Part shown: piece by piece, positions 45,707 through 54,163 of the stretch | How the letters are laid out: every line of letters begins with the position of its first letter | Numbering within the stretch: the first letter of the stretch is position 1 | From: Enoplolaimus lenunculus | Lineage: Eukaryota > Nematoda > Enoplea > Enoplida > Thoracostomopsidae | Length of the DNA stretch: 64,000 nt | Direction: 5' to 3' | Assembly: GCA_030248215.1 (NCBI GenBank) | Contig: JASANG010002631.1 | Coordinates: 293,432 to 357,431, forward strand | Position numbers and translations under genes: made by a program | Notes under the pieces: generated by a model | The model's input: only the letters and a program-made list of their open reading frames with translations | Databases searched by the model: none | Told to the model about the DNA's origin: nothing

Positions 45707-46948
45707 ATGTTCGAAAAACAAATTTTGGTTCGAAAACAACAGAGAAATGCTGTTCAACTAAATGCAAACAAAGAGATTGCAAAAACAGAAACATGTTCTG
45801 ATTGTAAAAATGTTACAGAGGATAGCATTTTAAAACTGAAAATATGTCTGAAAAAACTAGAAGAATATCGTGAACGATTAAAAGAATTGAATGAGGAAAT
45901 ATTAATGAAGGCGGAGCCAGAAGATATAGAAGGCGAAATCCAAAAGTCCGAGGATTTCGATGAAATTATTTTCGATAAAATAAATTATTTGAAGCTAAAA
46001 ATAACACAGTGGGAGACGCAAAAAGATACTGAAAATATGTGCGATTTGAAATCAGTGATATCGGAGACAGCTGAATTTTCAGCTGTGAAATTACCGAAAC
46101 TGAATATGCAGAAATTTAATGGCGACGCGATTGAATGGCAAAGTTTTTGGGACAGCTATGAGTCAACAATACATTGTAACAATAATTTAATACCAGTTGA
46201 AAAATTTCAATATTTGCGTGGTCTATTAGATAACGAAGTATTACGTGTAATTGATGGTTACAGAGTTACAGGAGCGAATTACGAAGTAGTTATAGACATT
46301 TTGAAAGAACGGTATGCAGATCCACAAATAGCAATTTTCGCGCATTTTGAAGCAATGTTAAATCTCCAAGTAGCAAATCATGAAGTTTCGCAATTGCAAA
46401 AAGTTTGCGATGAATGCGAAAAACACATTCGCAGTTTAGTTGCTCTGGGATTGCCAGAGAACACATTTGGTCAGGTTTTCACGCCGATATTGCTTTCAAA
46501 ATTGCCAAAGTTTGTCAGAATGGAGTTGCATAGGCGCAACGGATCTGAAAAATGGAGCTTGAGTAAGCTACGAGAGTTACTGAAGGACGAAATTCACGCT
46601 AGAGATATGTCGGAACGTTCTTTTGCTTCCCAGAAAAGAGAAAAACAAAATTCTAAAGATGGCAACAATGAGGACAAATCTGCGAACAAAAATAGGTTTA
46701 AGGCAACAACGTCCGCATTATTGACATCTGAAAGTAAAAGACGATGCGCATATTGCAGAGAACAACATTTTTCTGATGAGTGCAGTAAGTTTAAAACAGT
46801 GAAAGAGCGCAAGATTGAAATGAAAGGGAATTGTTTTTCTTGCTTGAGAAAGGTCACAATGCTCGTGAATGCAAGAAAAAGAAACAATGCTACCACTGTA
46901 AAGCGGAAGGCCATCACAGAAGTTTGTGTTTTCAAAAATTTGGAATAA
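45707..46948 (+). CDS. BEL/Pao gag (DUF1759-like, zinc knuckle), frame change at the end
   Basis: The frame is open from 45653, but 45707 is its first ATG. A coiled, Lys/Glu-rich N-terminus precedes a DUF1759-type capsid-like core (LPKLNMQKFNGD, WQSFWDSYESTI, KFQYLRGLL, LSKLPKFVRMEL). A Cys-rich zinc segment starts at CAYCREQHFSDEC. The second half of the zinc cluster (GHNAREC, CYHCKAEGHHRSLC) is in the -1 frame starting near 46845. The switch falls inside the zinc-binding cluster. It could be a programmed -1 shift making gag-pol or a one-base deletion in this copy. Confidence 0.88.
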   Translation: MFEKQILVRKQQRNAVQLNANKEIAKTETCSDCKNVTEDSILKLKICLKKLEEYRERLKELNEEILMKAEPEDIEGEIQKSEDFDEIIFDKINYLKLKITQWETQKDTENMCDLKSVISETAEFSAVKLPKLNMQKFNGDAIEWQSFWDSYESTIHCNNNLIPVEKFQYLRGLLDNEVLRVIDGYRVTGANYEVVIDILKERYADPQIAIFAHFEAMLNLQVANHEVSQLQKVCDECEKHIRSLVALGLPENTFGQVFTPILLSKLPKFVRMELHRRNGSEKWSLSKLRELLKDEIHARDMSERSFASQKREKQNSKDGNNEDKSANKNRFKATTSALLTSESKRRCAYCREQHFSDECSKFKTVKERKIEMKGNCFSCLRKVTMLVNARKRNNATTVKRKAITEVCVFKNLE

Positions 46949-47962
46949 AAAATTACAAACAAAAAAGTGAAACACAGCTTAGCACTTCCGAATTAAATAC
47001 CAACGTAGATGAAACCAATATCTCGGTTGATAATTCGTTGCTTTCTCACGGAGAAAAAGCAGTATTGCAAACTGCTGTTACAACTGTTGAAGGTATTTCG
47101 ACAATGAAAGCAAGATTGTTGTTTGATACAGGGGCTTCTAGGTCCTTTATCACTACTAAACTTAGATCAAAAATTAATGCCAAATTTGTTGGCAAAGATA
47201 CTGTATCAATAGCCGGCTTTGGACAAAACAAACGTAAAACGTTGACATATAAATCTTACGAATTTAAAATAAAATTAAGAAATGGAAGTGAACAGACAAT
47301 TGTGGCAAATGAAATTGAAACAATATCTTGCCCAGTGCAAAAAGTTCCTTTAAACGTGGCTGATCACCCTGTTTTAAAAGTGATACCTTTAGCAGAACCT
47401 CTATGTGAAAAGCCACATTTAGTTGACATTGATATTTTAATAGGTAGCGATTATTACTACGATTTCGTTGGTTCAGAACAAATACGGTGTCCTGGAGGAT
47501 TAGTATTTTTATCGTCGACATTAGGATATCTGGCAGCAGGGCGAACTACAGCTAGAAACGATACAGGTAGTATTTTGACTATGTTGTTTCTAGAAACTGA
47601 TGTTACGCCAACATTTGATGTAGAGCGGTTTTGGAAACTTGAAGATATAGGTATAAAAGATACGCCATCTAGGAATGATGATGAAATAGCGATAAAGCAA
47701 TTTAATGAAACGGTGAAGTACGATCAGGGTCGATACGTTGTCAAATGGCCATGGAAAACCGAGCATCCAGAACTGTCGGATAATTATGTTTTGGCCCGAG
47801 GCAGACTTAATTCTCAGGTAAAAAGATTGCAGTCTAACAAAGAATTGTTGCTAAGATATCACGAAACAATACAAAATCAACTAGATAAAAATATTATTGA
47901 ACTAGCACCAGAAAAACCAGACGGTCAAGTAGTACATTATCTGCCACATCATGGTGTCGTTA
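46831..47962 (+). CDS. BEL/Pao pol, 5' part: zinc knuckle end, aspartic protease, start of RT
   Basis: This frame takes over from gag at the zinc cluster. The protease signature is LLFDTGASRSFI. The RT leader (PLSDNYVLARGRL-like spacing, then YLPHHGVV) follows and stops where the DNA transposon begins at 47963. Frames beyond that point to 48057 translate transposon sequence and are not retroviral. Short gaps between enzyme domains match BEL/Pao polyproteins. Confidence 0.85.
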
Positions 47963-49699
47963 TGCGTCATCCATTTTATCGTGTGCCCGCCGTGTGGAAA
48001 ATTGACGCAACCATTTCCAAGTACGGTTTTGAAAAACGGTTCAAGAAGGAAATTTAATTTGAAAAAATTGGTCTAGTGGGAAATTGAGACAATTTACAAA
48101 CCGTACTTGTAAATTGAAATGATATTTTGAGTGTCGATTTCCCAATGGGGAATTTAAATAGGACAGCAGTAGGAAATTGAGACATTTTTAAAACTTAAAT
48201 AGGAAATTGATAAGCTAAATTTGCTGTCAAAAAGGAAATTGAAAAGTCACCAAAACTGCAGTGGGAAATGGGCACCCAAATTTCATTTTCAATTTCCCTC
48301 ACGGTAGTTGAAAATCAGCAGGGCAGTGGGAAATTGAAAAAATCATAAAAGCGGAAACACTGCTGTAGGTACATGACCTTTGAACTAATCGGTGCAATAA
48401 TTCGCTTTCAACTATGACGGCAGGCGTTTTCGACGTCGGAAGTGAAAGAAAGATTTGGGTGGGATAACCGATCACTCAGACAAGGAATGAGTTTTTCCAT
48501 TTTTCCATTTTTTCCGGTCATAATTTTTTTCCGGAAAAAACAATCCAGGGGCGGTAACCGTAGCCCTAAGTCTAAATCTTAGCCTAAGAAGCACTAAGTA
48601 TAGGAAAAAGTGGCTGACGTTTAGGGGGCGTGATGTCTGAAGTAATTGAGCCCAATTCTCGATCATGGTTCTTAGTTCTGTAAACGCCTGTGAAGTCTGT
48701 CTGGTATACATTTACGTAGCAGGGTGCAACCGGAGGTGAAAAATACCGGAGCCGGAGCCGCAGGTGGGGCGAAATTATGTAGTAAAAATGATGGCTAATT
48801 AGTTAATTTTAGCCAATATCTGCAATATGTTGTTAAGTTGTTTGGTTTTATGTTGATTTTTTGAAAAGTGACAGAAGTCAATCGAAACGAACTAAACAGA
48901 TAATTTTTGCTAAATTATGCAAAACTATTAACACTAATAAATCTTCGCTCGTTTCGTCTATATTCTTAATTAGATCGTAGACACGTTCGGACATAGTAAG
49001 TTCAACGTGACTATATGCGGTTTCAGTTTGCGGGGGATACCAATTGCAATCACCAATCCTTGAATCAATATACCGTCGTACTCCATAAAAAGTAACTCCA
49101 ATGTGCGCAAAAAAATTGCTGTTCCAATTTTAAACCCAACCTCAGTAAAACTGGTAGCACAAGAAACTTGACCCCAAGCGTCGAATGACCACTAACGTCA
49201 AGATATTCAAAATTTCAATCGCACAACTTCAACCTTGCGACTTGGGTGGCCCATCAAACATCATTTCTAGAAACTCTCATCCTAACCTTCTATTTGAACT
49301 TTGAGTTGTAAAATTTCATCCTTTTAGGGGACAATATCACAATTGAAATTGTAAACTGTAAATTCAATTTTCGATAAGAGGGACAATATCATTTAATTGC
49401 TAAACGTTATGCTTCTCTTTCAATTTCCACTTTGGTAATTGAAGTGTCAAGGCAAAGCGGAAATTGAATTTGGAAAATGACGCAATTTCCCATTGCCCTT
49501 GTTTAAAAAAGCGCTAGTGGTAAATTGAAGATCAAATAATGCTATCAATTAACTACTTGATTTTGAAAAATCGATAGCTGTGGGAAATTGAAACAGTTTT
49601 GAAATTCCATTTCCTTTTTGAAGCGTTTTTCAAAACCGTACTTGGAAATGGTTGCGTCAATTTTCCACACGGCGAGCACACATTAAAATGGATGACGCA
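47963..49699. mobile_element. Non-autonomous TIR transposon (1737 bp, TTA duplication) nested in RT
   Basis: The ends TGCGTCATCCATTTTA and TAAAATGGATGACGCA open inverted repeats that stay almost identical for about 95 bp (CGCCGTGTGGAAAATTGACG, ACCATTTCCAAGTACGG on both sides). The host site TTA is duplicated at 47960-47962 and 49700-49702. Removing the element and one TTA leaves the RT frame open. Sub-terminal regions carry many GGGAAATTGA words in mirrored orientation. No transposase is visible. A TTA/TWA duplication suggests PIF/Harbinger, which is inference. The middle contains an edge of another family (CAGGGTGCAACCGGAGGTG, 48720). Confidence 0.92.
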
Positions 49700-49701
49700 T
49701 T

Positions 49702-52700
49702 ACTCCAAATAAAACAACTACTAAATTACGCATTGTGTATAATGCATCCGCAAAATCTAACAAAACTGAAAATAGCTTGAATGAAAGTTTGTACCGAGGA
49801 CCAGTAATGTTGGAAGATTTATGCGGACTATTAATTAGATTTAGATTACGAAAAATTGCAGTTGTTAGTGATATTGAAAAAGCGTTTCTACAGGTTGCGC
49901 TACATATAGCAGATCGAGATGCTGCTAGATTTTTATGGCTGAAAGATCCGTTGAGGTCACCAGATAAAACGAATGTAGTATGCTATCGGTTTACAAGAGT
50001 ACTATTTGGTGTTGTGTCTAGTCCATTTTTGCTGGCAGCAACTATTCGGCATCATTTGAAATCTGTTGGTGGGTTCGTTGGCGCACAAATCATGGATAAT
50101 ATGTACGTCGATAATGTTGTTGTGACATTTGATAACGATGATGATTCAGCAGATTTTTATAAAGAAGCAAAACGTTTGTTTGAAATAGCTGGAATGAATC
50201 TTAGAGAATGGTATTCAAATAGCGAACTGTTTGTTTCAAAAGTTTCGTCAGAAGATCGTGGAGTAGATAAAAATGTCAAAATACTAGGCATGGTTTGGAA
50301 TACGCAAACCGATACTTTACATTTTAATGATTGTATTATTGATGGAAATGCTGTCAATACAAAAAGACTATTGTTACAAGCAATCGCCAAGATTTTCGAT
50401 CCGTGTGGATATGCTGCGCCAGTTGTTGTGCGCGGAAAGATGTTGATGCAAGAAGTTTGGCGTAAGAAATACGATTGGGATAGCGAGTTGCCAGAATCGA
50501 TAAAGCAACAATGCAGAAGCTTTTTTGCAGATTATTCGAAACTTAAAGAAGTTGTTATTCCACGAAGAATTCGGGGGTGTGTACAAAACGCCATAACTTT
50601 AGAACTTCACTGTTTTTGTGATGCATCAAGCAAAGCATACTGTGCGGCTGTATATTTACGTGTCGGTATTACCAACAATTTTAAGACTGATTTACTGTTC
50701 TCAAAATGTCGGATTAGTCCGTTAAAAGAACAAACAATTCCGAAATTAGAACTTATTGCAATTGTCATAGGTGTACGAGTACTCAAGTATGTTGAGTCAC
50801 AGTTACGCATGAACGTACAAAAGAAGTATATTTGGTCTGACTCACAGTGTGCGTTACACTGGATTCTAGGAAAACAAGTATCGACAGTTTTCGTAAGGAA
50901 TAGAGTACTAGAAATAAAGTCGTTTAAAGATGTAGAATTTCGTTATGTACCAACTGAAAGTAATCCAGCAGATATTCCAACAAGAGGGATGGATTTTGAC
51001 CAGTATTGCAAGTCGGAATTGTGGTGGTACGGTCCAATTTGGTTGAGCTCAACAGAATCCAGTTGGCCACATGCTTTCGTGCTAAAAAATAAGAAGGTTC
51101 CAAACATAAAGGATTATGAAAACACTAGTGAACAACAGTTGAATATTGACACAACAAATCACGAATGTTTTGTAACAATTTCACAGTTTTCTTCAGTTCA
51201 ACGGCTGTATAGAGTTGTTACTTGGGTACTTCGATTTATTACAAGTTGTAAAAAGCATAACAAAACACTCGGAGTGCTGAAGGCTAGTGAAATAGCTGAA
51301 GCAAAAACAGCTGTCGAAAAAGTAGTTCAGCAACAAGTTTTCGGCGAATTGTTACAAAGTAGTGAACAGAAAGCTCGCAACTTAGTAAATCAATTAGGTT
51401 TGTTTACAGGAAAGGATGGTTTAATTAGATGTTCAGGTCGGATAGAAAATGCTGATATGGGTTTTGATGCGAAGTTTCCGAAGTTATTGCCAACAAATAC
51501 TGATTTCACAAGATTAGTTATAATGCATTTTCATGAACGTACATTTCACAGTGGAGTAGAACATACACTTTCGAAGGTAAGAGAAGAATATTGGATACCA
51601 CAACGTCGCAGTCAAGTAAAAAAGGTGATTAGCCAATGTCGGATATGCAGATTGATAGAAGGTAAATCGTATAAAACTCCACCAGCTCCTCCGTTACCAT
51701 TATTTAGAGTTACACAGGGTAGACCATTTTCATGCACGGGCGTCGATTATTTAGGCCCGTTGTATATTAATACGTCTCATACAGGTCAGAAGTGCTGGCT
51801 TTGTCTGTTCACCTGTGCTCGAGTACGTGCTGTTCACGTTGAAGTTATTTACGATTTATCAAGTGTACAGTTTTTGTTGTGCTTTCGACGATTTGTTTCG
51901 TTTTATGGTTACCCAGAAATTGTAGTTTCTGACAACGCAACTACTTTTCGAAAATCAAAGTTGATATTGGATAAACTGTTTCTTGAAATATACAAAAGTG
52001 ACGAAGTCCGAAACTTCGCAGCTAACTCAAAAATAGAGTGGAAATTTATAACAGAGCTTGCGCCTTGGATGGGCGGGTTTTACGAAAGACTGATTGGTTT
52101 AGTTAAACGAGCGCTTAAGAAATCTTTACTTCGAAGCAAAGTCAACTTGTCGGAACTCCAAACATTAGCTTATGAAATAACTTCTATGTTAAACAGTAGA
52201 CCCTTAACATATGTGCAAACCGAGATTGGCATATCTTCGTTAACACCAGGACATTTTTTGGGCAAGCATGAAGCGAATTATGGTAATATATCCGGTAAAA
52301 CCGTGTCGAATAAACAAGGAAAACATGATGACCTGATTGTGCAGTGGAAACGTATAAATTCATTGCTGAATAAATTTTGGGACATTTGGAAGCGGGAATA
52401 TTTGTTAGCATTAAGAGAATGCACTTCAATTCCTAGTCAGCGTAACAAAACGTCGACTGGTCCAAAACGTGGCGAAATTGTTTTGGTTGATGACAATTGT
52501 TACAGGTCAACATGGAAATTGGCAAGAATTATTGAACTTCATAGTAGTGCAGACGGAAAATGCCGTTCTGCGACTTTGTGTTTGTCGTCTGGTAAAATGA
52601 TTAGACGCCCCATCAAGAAGTTGTTTCCGCTTGAGGTTGATCAAAATACAAATAGTAATTCGTGTATTGCGGAAGATCAAGGATCGTTAACTAACGACAA

Positions 52701-52764
52701 GAGAAAATGTGCAGAAATTGCTGCACAGCGAATTGGTTCTTACTTCAAACGAAAACATAAATAG
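49702..52764 (+). CDS. BEL/Pao pol, 3' part: RT, RNase H, integrase
   Basis: After the nested transposon the frame continues to a stop at 52764. RT motifs are VVSDIEKAFLQV, LFGVVSSPF and MYVDNVVV. The last has Asn where most RTs have the second Asp of YxDD, a variant I recall in some Pao-type elements but cannot verify. RNase H follows (LHCFCDASSKAYCAAVY, ELIAIVIGVRV, WSDSQCALHWI). The integrase has an HHCC zinc region (HFHERTFHSGVEH...CRICR) and a DDE core (CTGVDYLGPLYI, VVSDNATTF, PWMGGFYERLIGLVK). The C-terminal segment (RGEIVLVDDN, RSTWKLARIIEL) is the usual BEL/Pao integrase tail. Confidence 0.93.
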   Translation, partial: TPNKTTTKLRIVYNASAKSNKTENSLNESLYRGPVMLEDLCGLLIRFRLRKIAVVSDIEKAFLQVALHIADRDAARFLWLKDPLRSPDKTNVVCYRFTRVLFGVVSSPFLLAATIRHHLKSVGGFVGAQIMDNMYVDNVVVTFDNDDDSADFYKEAKRLFEIAGMNLREWYSNSELFVSKVSSEDRGVDKNVKILGMVWNTQTDTLHFNDCIIDGNAVNTKRLLLQAIAKIFDPCGYAAPVVVRGKMLMQEVWRKKYDWDSELPESIKQQCRSFFADYSKLKEVVIPRRIRGCVQNAITLELHCFCDASSKAYCAAVYLRVGITNNFKTDLLFSKCRISPLKEQTIPKLELIAIVIGVRVLKYVESQLRMNVQKKYIWSDSQCALHWILGKQVSTVFVRNRVLEIKSFKDVEFRYVPTESNPADIPTRGMDFDQYCKSELWWYGPIWLSSTESSWPHAFVLKNKKVPNIKDYENTSEQQLNIDTTNHECFVTISQFSSVQRLYRVVTWVLRFITSCKKHNKTLGVLKASEIAEAKTAVEKVVQQQVFGELLQSSEQKARNLVNQLGLFTGKDGLIRCSGRIENADMGFDAKFPKLLPTNTDFTRLVIMHFHERTFHSGVEHTLSKVREEYWIPQRRSQVKKVISQCRICRLIEGKSYKTPPAPPLPLFRVTQGRPFSCTGVDYLGPLYINTSHTGQKCWLCLFTCARVRAVHVEVIYDLSSVQFLLCFRRFVSFYGYPEIVVSDNATTFRKSKLILDKLFLEIYKSDEVRNFAANSKIEWKFITELAPWMGGFYERLIGLVKRALKKSLLRSKVNLSELQTLAYEITSMLNSRPLTYVQTEIGISSLTPGHFLGKHEANYGNISGKTVSNKQGKHDDLIVQWKRINSLLNKFWDIWKREYLLALRECTSIPSQRNKTSTGPKRGEIVLVDDNCYRSTWKLARIIELHSSADGKCRSATLCLSSGKMIRRPIKKLFPLEVDQNTNSNSCIAEDQGSLTNDKRKCAEIAAQRIGSYFKRKHK

Positions 52765-52787
52765 CTGCTATTGAGCTAATGGAGTTT

Positions 52788-52822
52788 TTGTTTTGTTTGT
52801 TATTTGTCTAAATTATTTTCAG
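52788..52822 (+). promoter_or_regulatory. Strong splice acceptor upstream of the env-position gene
   Basis: A T-rich tract (TTTTTGTTTTGTTTGTTATTTG) runs into ATTATTTTCAG, with AG at 52821-52822. The first ATG downstream is at 52831, only eight bases later, and starts the NADAR-like frame. Together with the donor at 45646 this would join the leader directly to the extra gene. Confidence 0.65.
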
Positions 52823-52830
52823 ATTTCGGT

Positions 52831-53451
52831 ATGGCTCGAACAATATGTGTGCAAGCAAATCATCCGCTTTCAAGATTTTACGCTTACCCAATTTTACCGT
52901 TGAAAAATATAACAGTAACGTCTATCGAAATGGCATTTTGGTTTATTATGCTTATACAACATAAAAACGAATTGCTGGCTTATGCTATGATAAAAGAACA
53001 GCATTTGCAATGGAATCCGACTATTATTCCGTCTTGGTTAAAAACACGAAACTTCAAATTAAATGCTGATTGGATATGCCAATCAGAAGAAATTTTCAAA
53101 GTAATATTGGCAGAACAAATGTCGCGTTCAGAGAGTGCTTTCCGTACCGAATACATGCGAATTGTCGGAGATGCTTCTGAAGATATACATTTTATTGTAT
53201 GTAGTCGAAAAAACGAAATGGTTTGGTCTTCAGGTTGGCCGTTAAGTAGTAGTGCAAAATATGGTAGGTTTCCCGGTTTCAATTTGTACGGTAATTTGTT
53301 GAGTCAAATGGTGCAAGTGGTACGCGATTCAGTAATGAATGTACATTTTTCACTAAGTTATCTTATGGAAAATGTTTATAATTTTGAGGAAACATCAAAA
53401 CACACAGTGTTGATATTGTCAGACAGTCAGTGTCGTTATTTAGAAAATTGA
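52831..53451 (+). CDS. Env-position gene, part 1: NADAR-like domain and start of an SGNH domain
   Basis: This 206-residue frame resembles NADAR (YbiA/DUF1768) proteins, which act on ADP-ribose/NAD-derived metabolites and on ADP-ribosylated nucleic acid. Matching points in order are LSRFYAYPI (like LSNFYPSPI), TSIEMAFWF with E33 at the family's conserved Glu, IVGDASEDIHFIVCSRKNEMVW (like the TGD...E-S-...-WG segment), and NLYGNLLSQMVQVVRD (like NLLG-x-LLM-x-VRD). After residue 190, TVLILSDSQ looks like GDSL block I with Ser199 as nucleophile. A TGA then ends the frame and the rest of the esterase is in the +1 frame. Not an envelope protein: no signal peptide, Cys pattern or anchor. The NADAR call is by pattern only. 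Confidence 0.65.
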   Translation: MARTICVQANHPLSRFYAYPILPLKNITVTSIEMAFWFIMLIQHKNELLAYAMIKEQHLQWNPTIIPSWLKTRNFKLNADWICQSEEIFKVILAEQMSRSESAFRTEYMRIVGDASEDIHFIVCSRKNEMVWSSGWPLSSSAKYGRFPGFNLYGNLLSQMVQVVRDSVMNVHFSLSYLMENVYNFEETSKHTVLILSDSQCRYLEN

Positions 53452-53989
53452 CGCAGGAAATGTGTACGCAATTTCTGGAGCAAAATTTAGTAGCATTGCT
53501 GATTTAATTGTTACGAAACGTTTGAATTTGGCGGATTACAAGTTTGTTATTATAAACTGCGGAGTTAATGATGCACAACGGAGCAAAAGGTTCCAGGTAC
53601 AATCTTGGAACGCTTTGAAAACAATTTTAGAAAAAGTAAGTTGCAGCGTTGGAGCAAAAATAGTTTTGAGTACAGCAATACCGATGCCTGGAATACGTGG
53701 TGTCAAAGAACATTCTGAATGGATTCGAACTCAAGTTGCTAATATGCCGATTCACTGTATAATGTGGGGCAGCTTAAATTCACCGTTCGTGACAAATGGA
53801 AATATAAACCGTGAGCTGTTTGAAAAAGACAACTTTCATGTCAGTCATGCTGGGTTTAGAAAGCTATGGATTGAATGGTGTAAAGTTGTACCAGAACTAA
53901 AATTGGTTTCATATTCGCTTTCGAAGTACATGTATAGTAAGCAAGAATTTCAACGAAAGCGGCGGTTTAGTCAAATAGATCGCAAATAG
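53449..53989 (+). CDS. Env-position gene, part 2: remainder of SGNH/GDSL esterase-like domain
   Basis: The frame is open across 53440-53989 and its first ATG is 53462. It carries GAKFSSIADLI (block II region), FVIINCGVNDAQ (block III GxND with catalytic Asn) and DNFHVSHAGF (block V DxxH with catalytic Asp and His). With Ser199 of part 1 these complete an SGNH catalytic set. The break between the parts falls at an AAAATTG run after TATTTAG, so a one-base change would split what was a single NADAR-SGNH protein. SGNH esterases are known in ORF1 of CR1-type LINEs; this arrangement in BEL/Pao is what makes it notable. Ends with a basic tail (FQRKRRFSQIDRK). Confidence 0.7.
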
Positions 53990-54017
53990 TTACGTGTTTT
54001 GTTGCTTCCGTCGGGAG

Positions 54018-54163
54018 TGTCAGAAAATTGAATTCTGAATCGGAACTAAAAATACCGATATGAAAATATAATAAAATAGTTAGTTTGACTTTTCGTTTTG
54101 ACGAAATATAGTAAAATAAAATTATTGTTGTATACAACAAATAAAGTCAACAAATTTATCACA
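54018..54163 (+). repeat. 3' LTR (146 bp)
   Basis: Matches the 5' LTR in length and, by eye, at every base. It is preceded by a short purine run (CGGGAG) that may be the polypurine tract and followed by the duplicated GCTAC (54164-54168). Confidence 0.95.

Larger units (their letters stand above)
45360..54163 (+). mobile_element. BEL/Pao LTR retrotransposon, 8804 bp, inserted in a host exon
   Basis: Two 146-bp LTRs that look identical over their whole length bracket a plus-strand gag-pol element. They start TGTCAG and end ATCACA, and a GCTAC duplication lies outside. Internal order: primer-binding region, splice donor, gag, protease, RT, RNase H, integrase, splice acceptor, NADAR-SGNH gene, LTR. 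The protease-RT-RNase H-integrase order and the DUF1759-like gag place it in BEL/Pao. Pol is interrupted by a 1737-bp DNA transposon and there are two further frame changes, so this copy cannot encode a complete polyprotein. Identical LTRs mean very recent integration. Confidence 0.95.

Noticed and set aside
47963..48057. C-terminal extension of the first pol frame
   Set aside because: These codons translate the inverted end of the nested DNA transposon, mirrored at 49617-49699.
52831..53989. Retroviral-type envelope gene
   Set aside because: Position and splicing look env-like, but there is no signal peptide, no glycoprotein Cys pattern and no membrane anchor; enzyme-like motifs are present instead.
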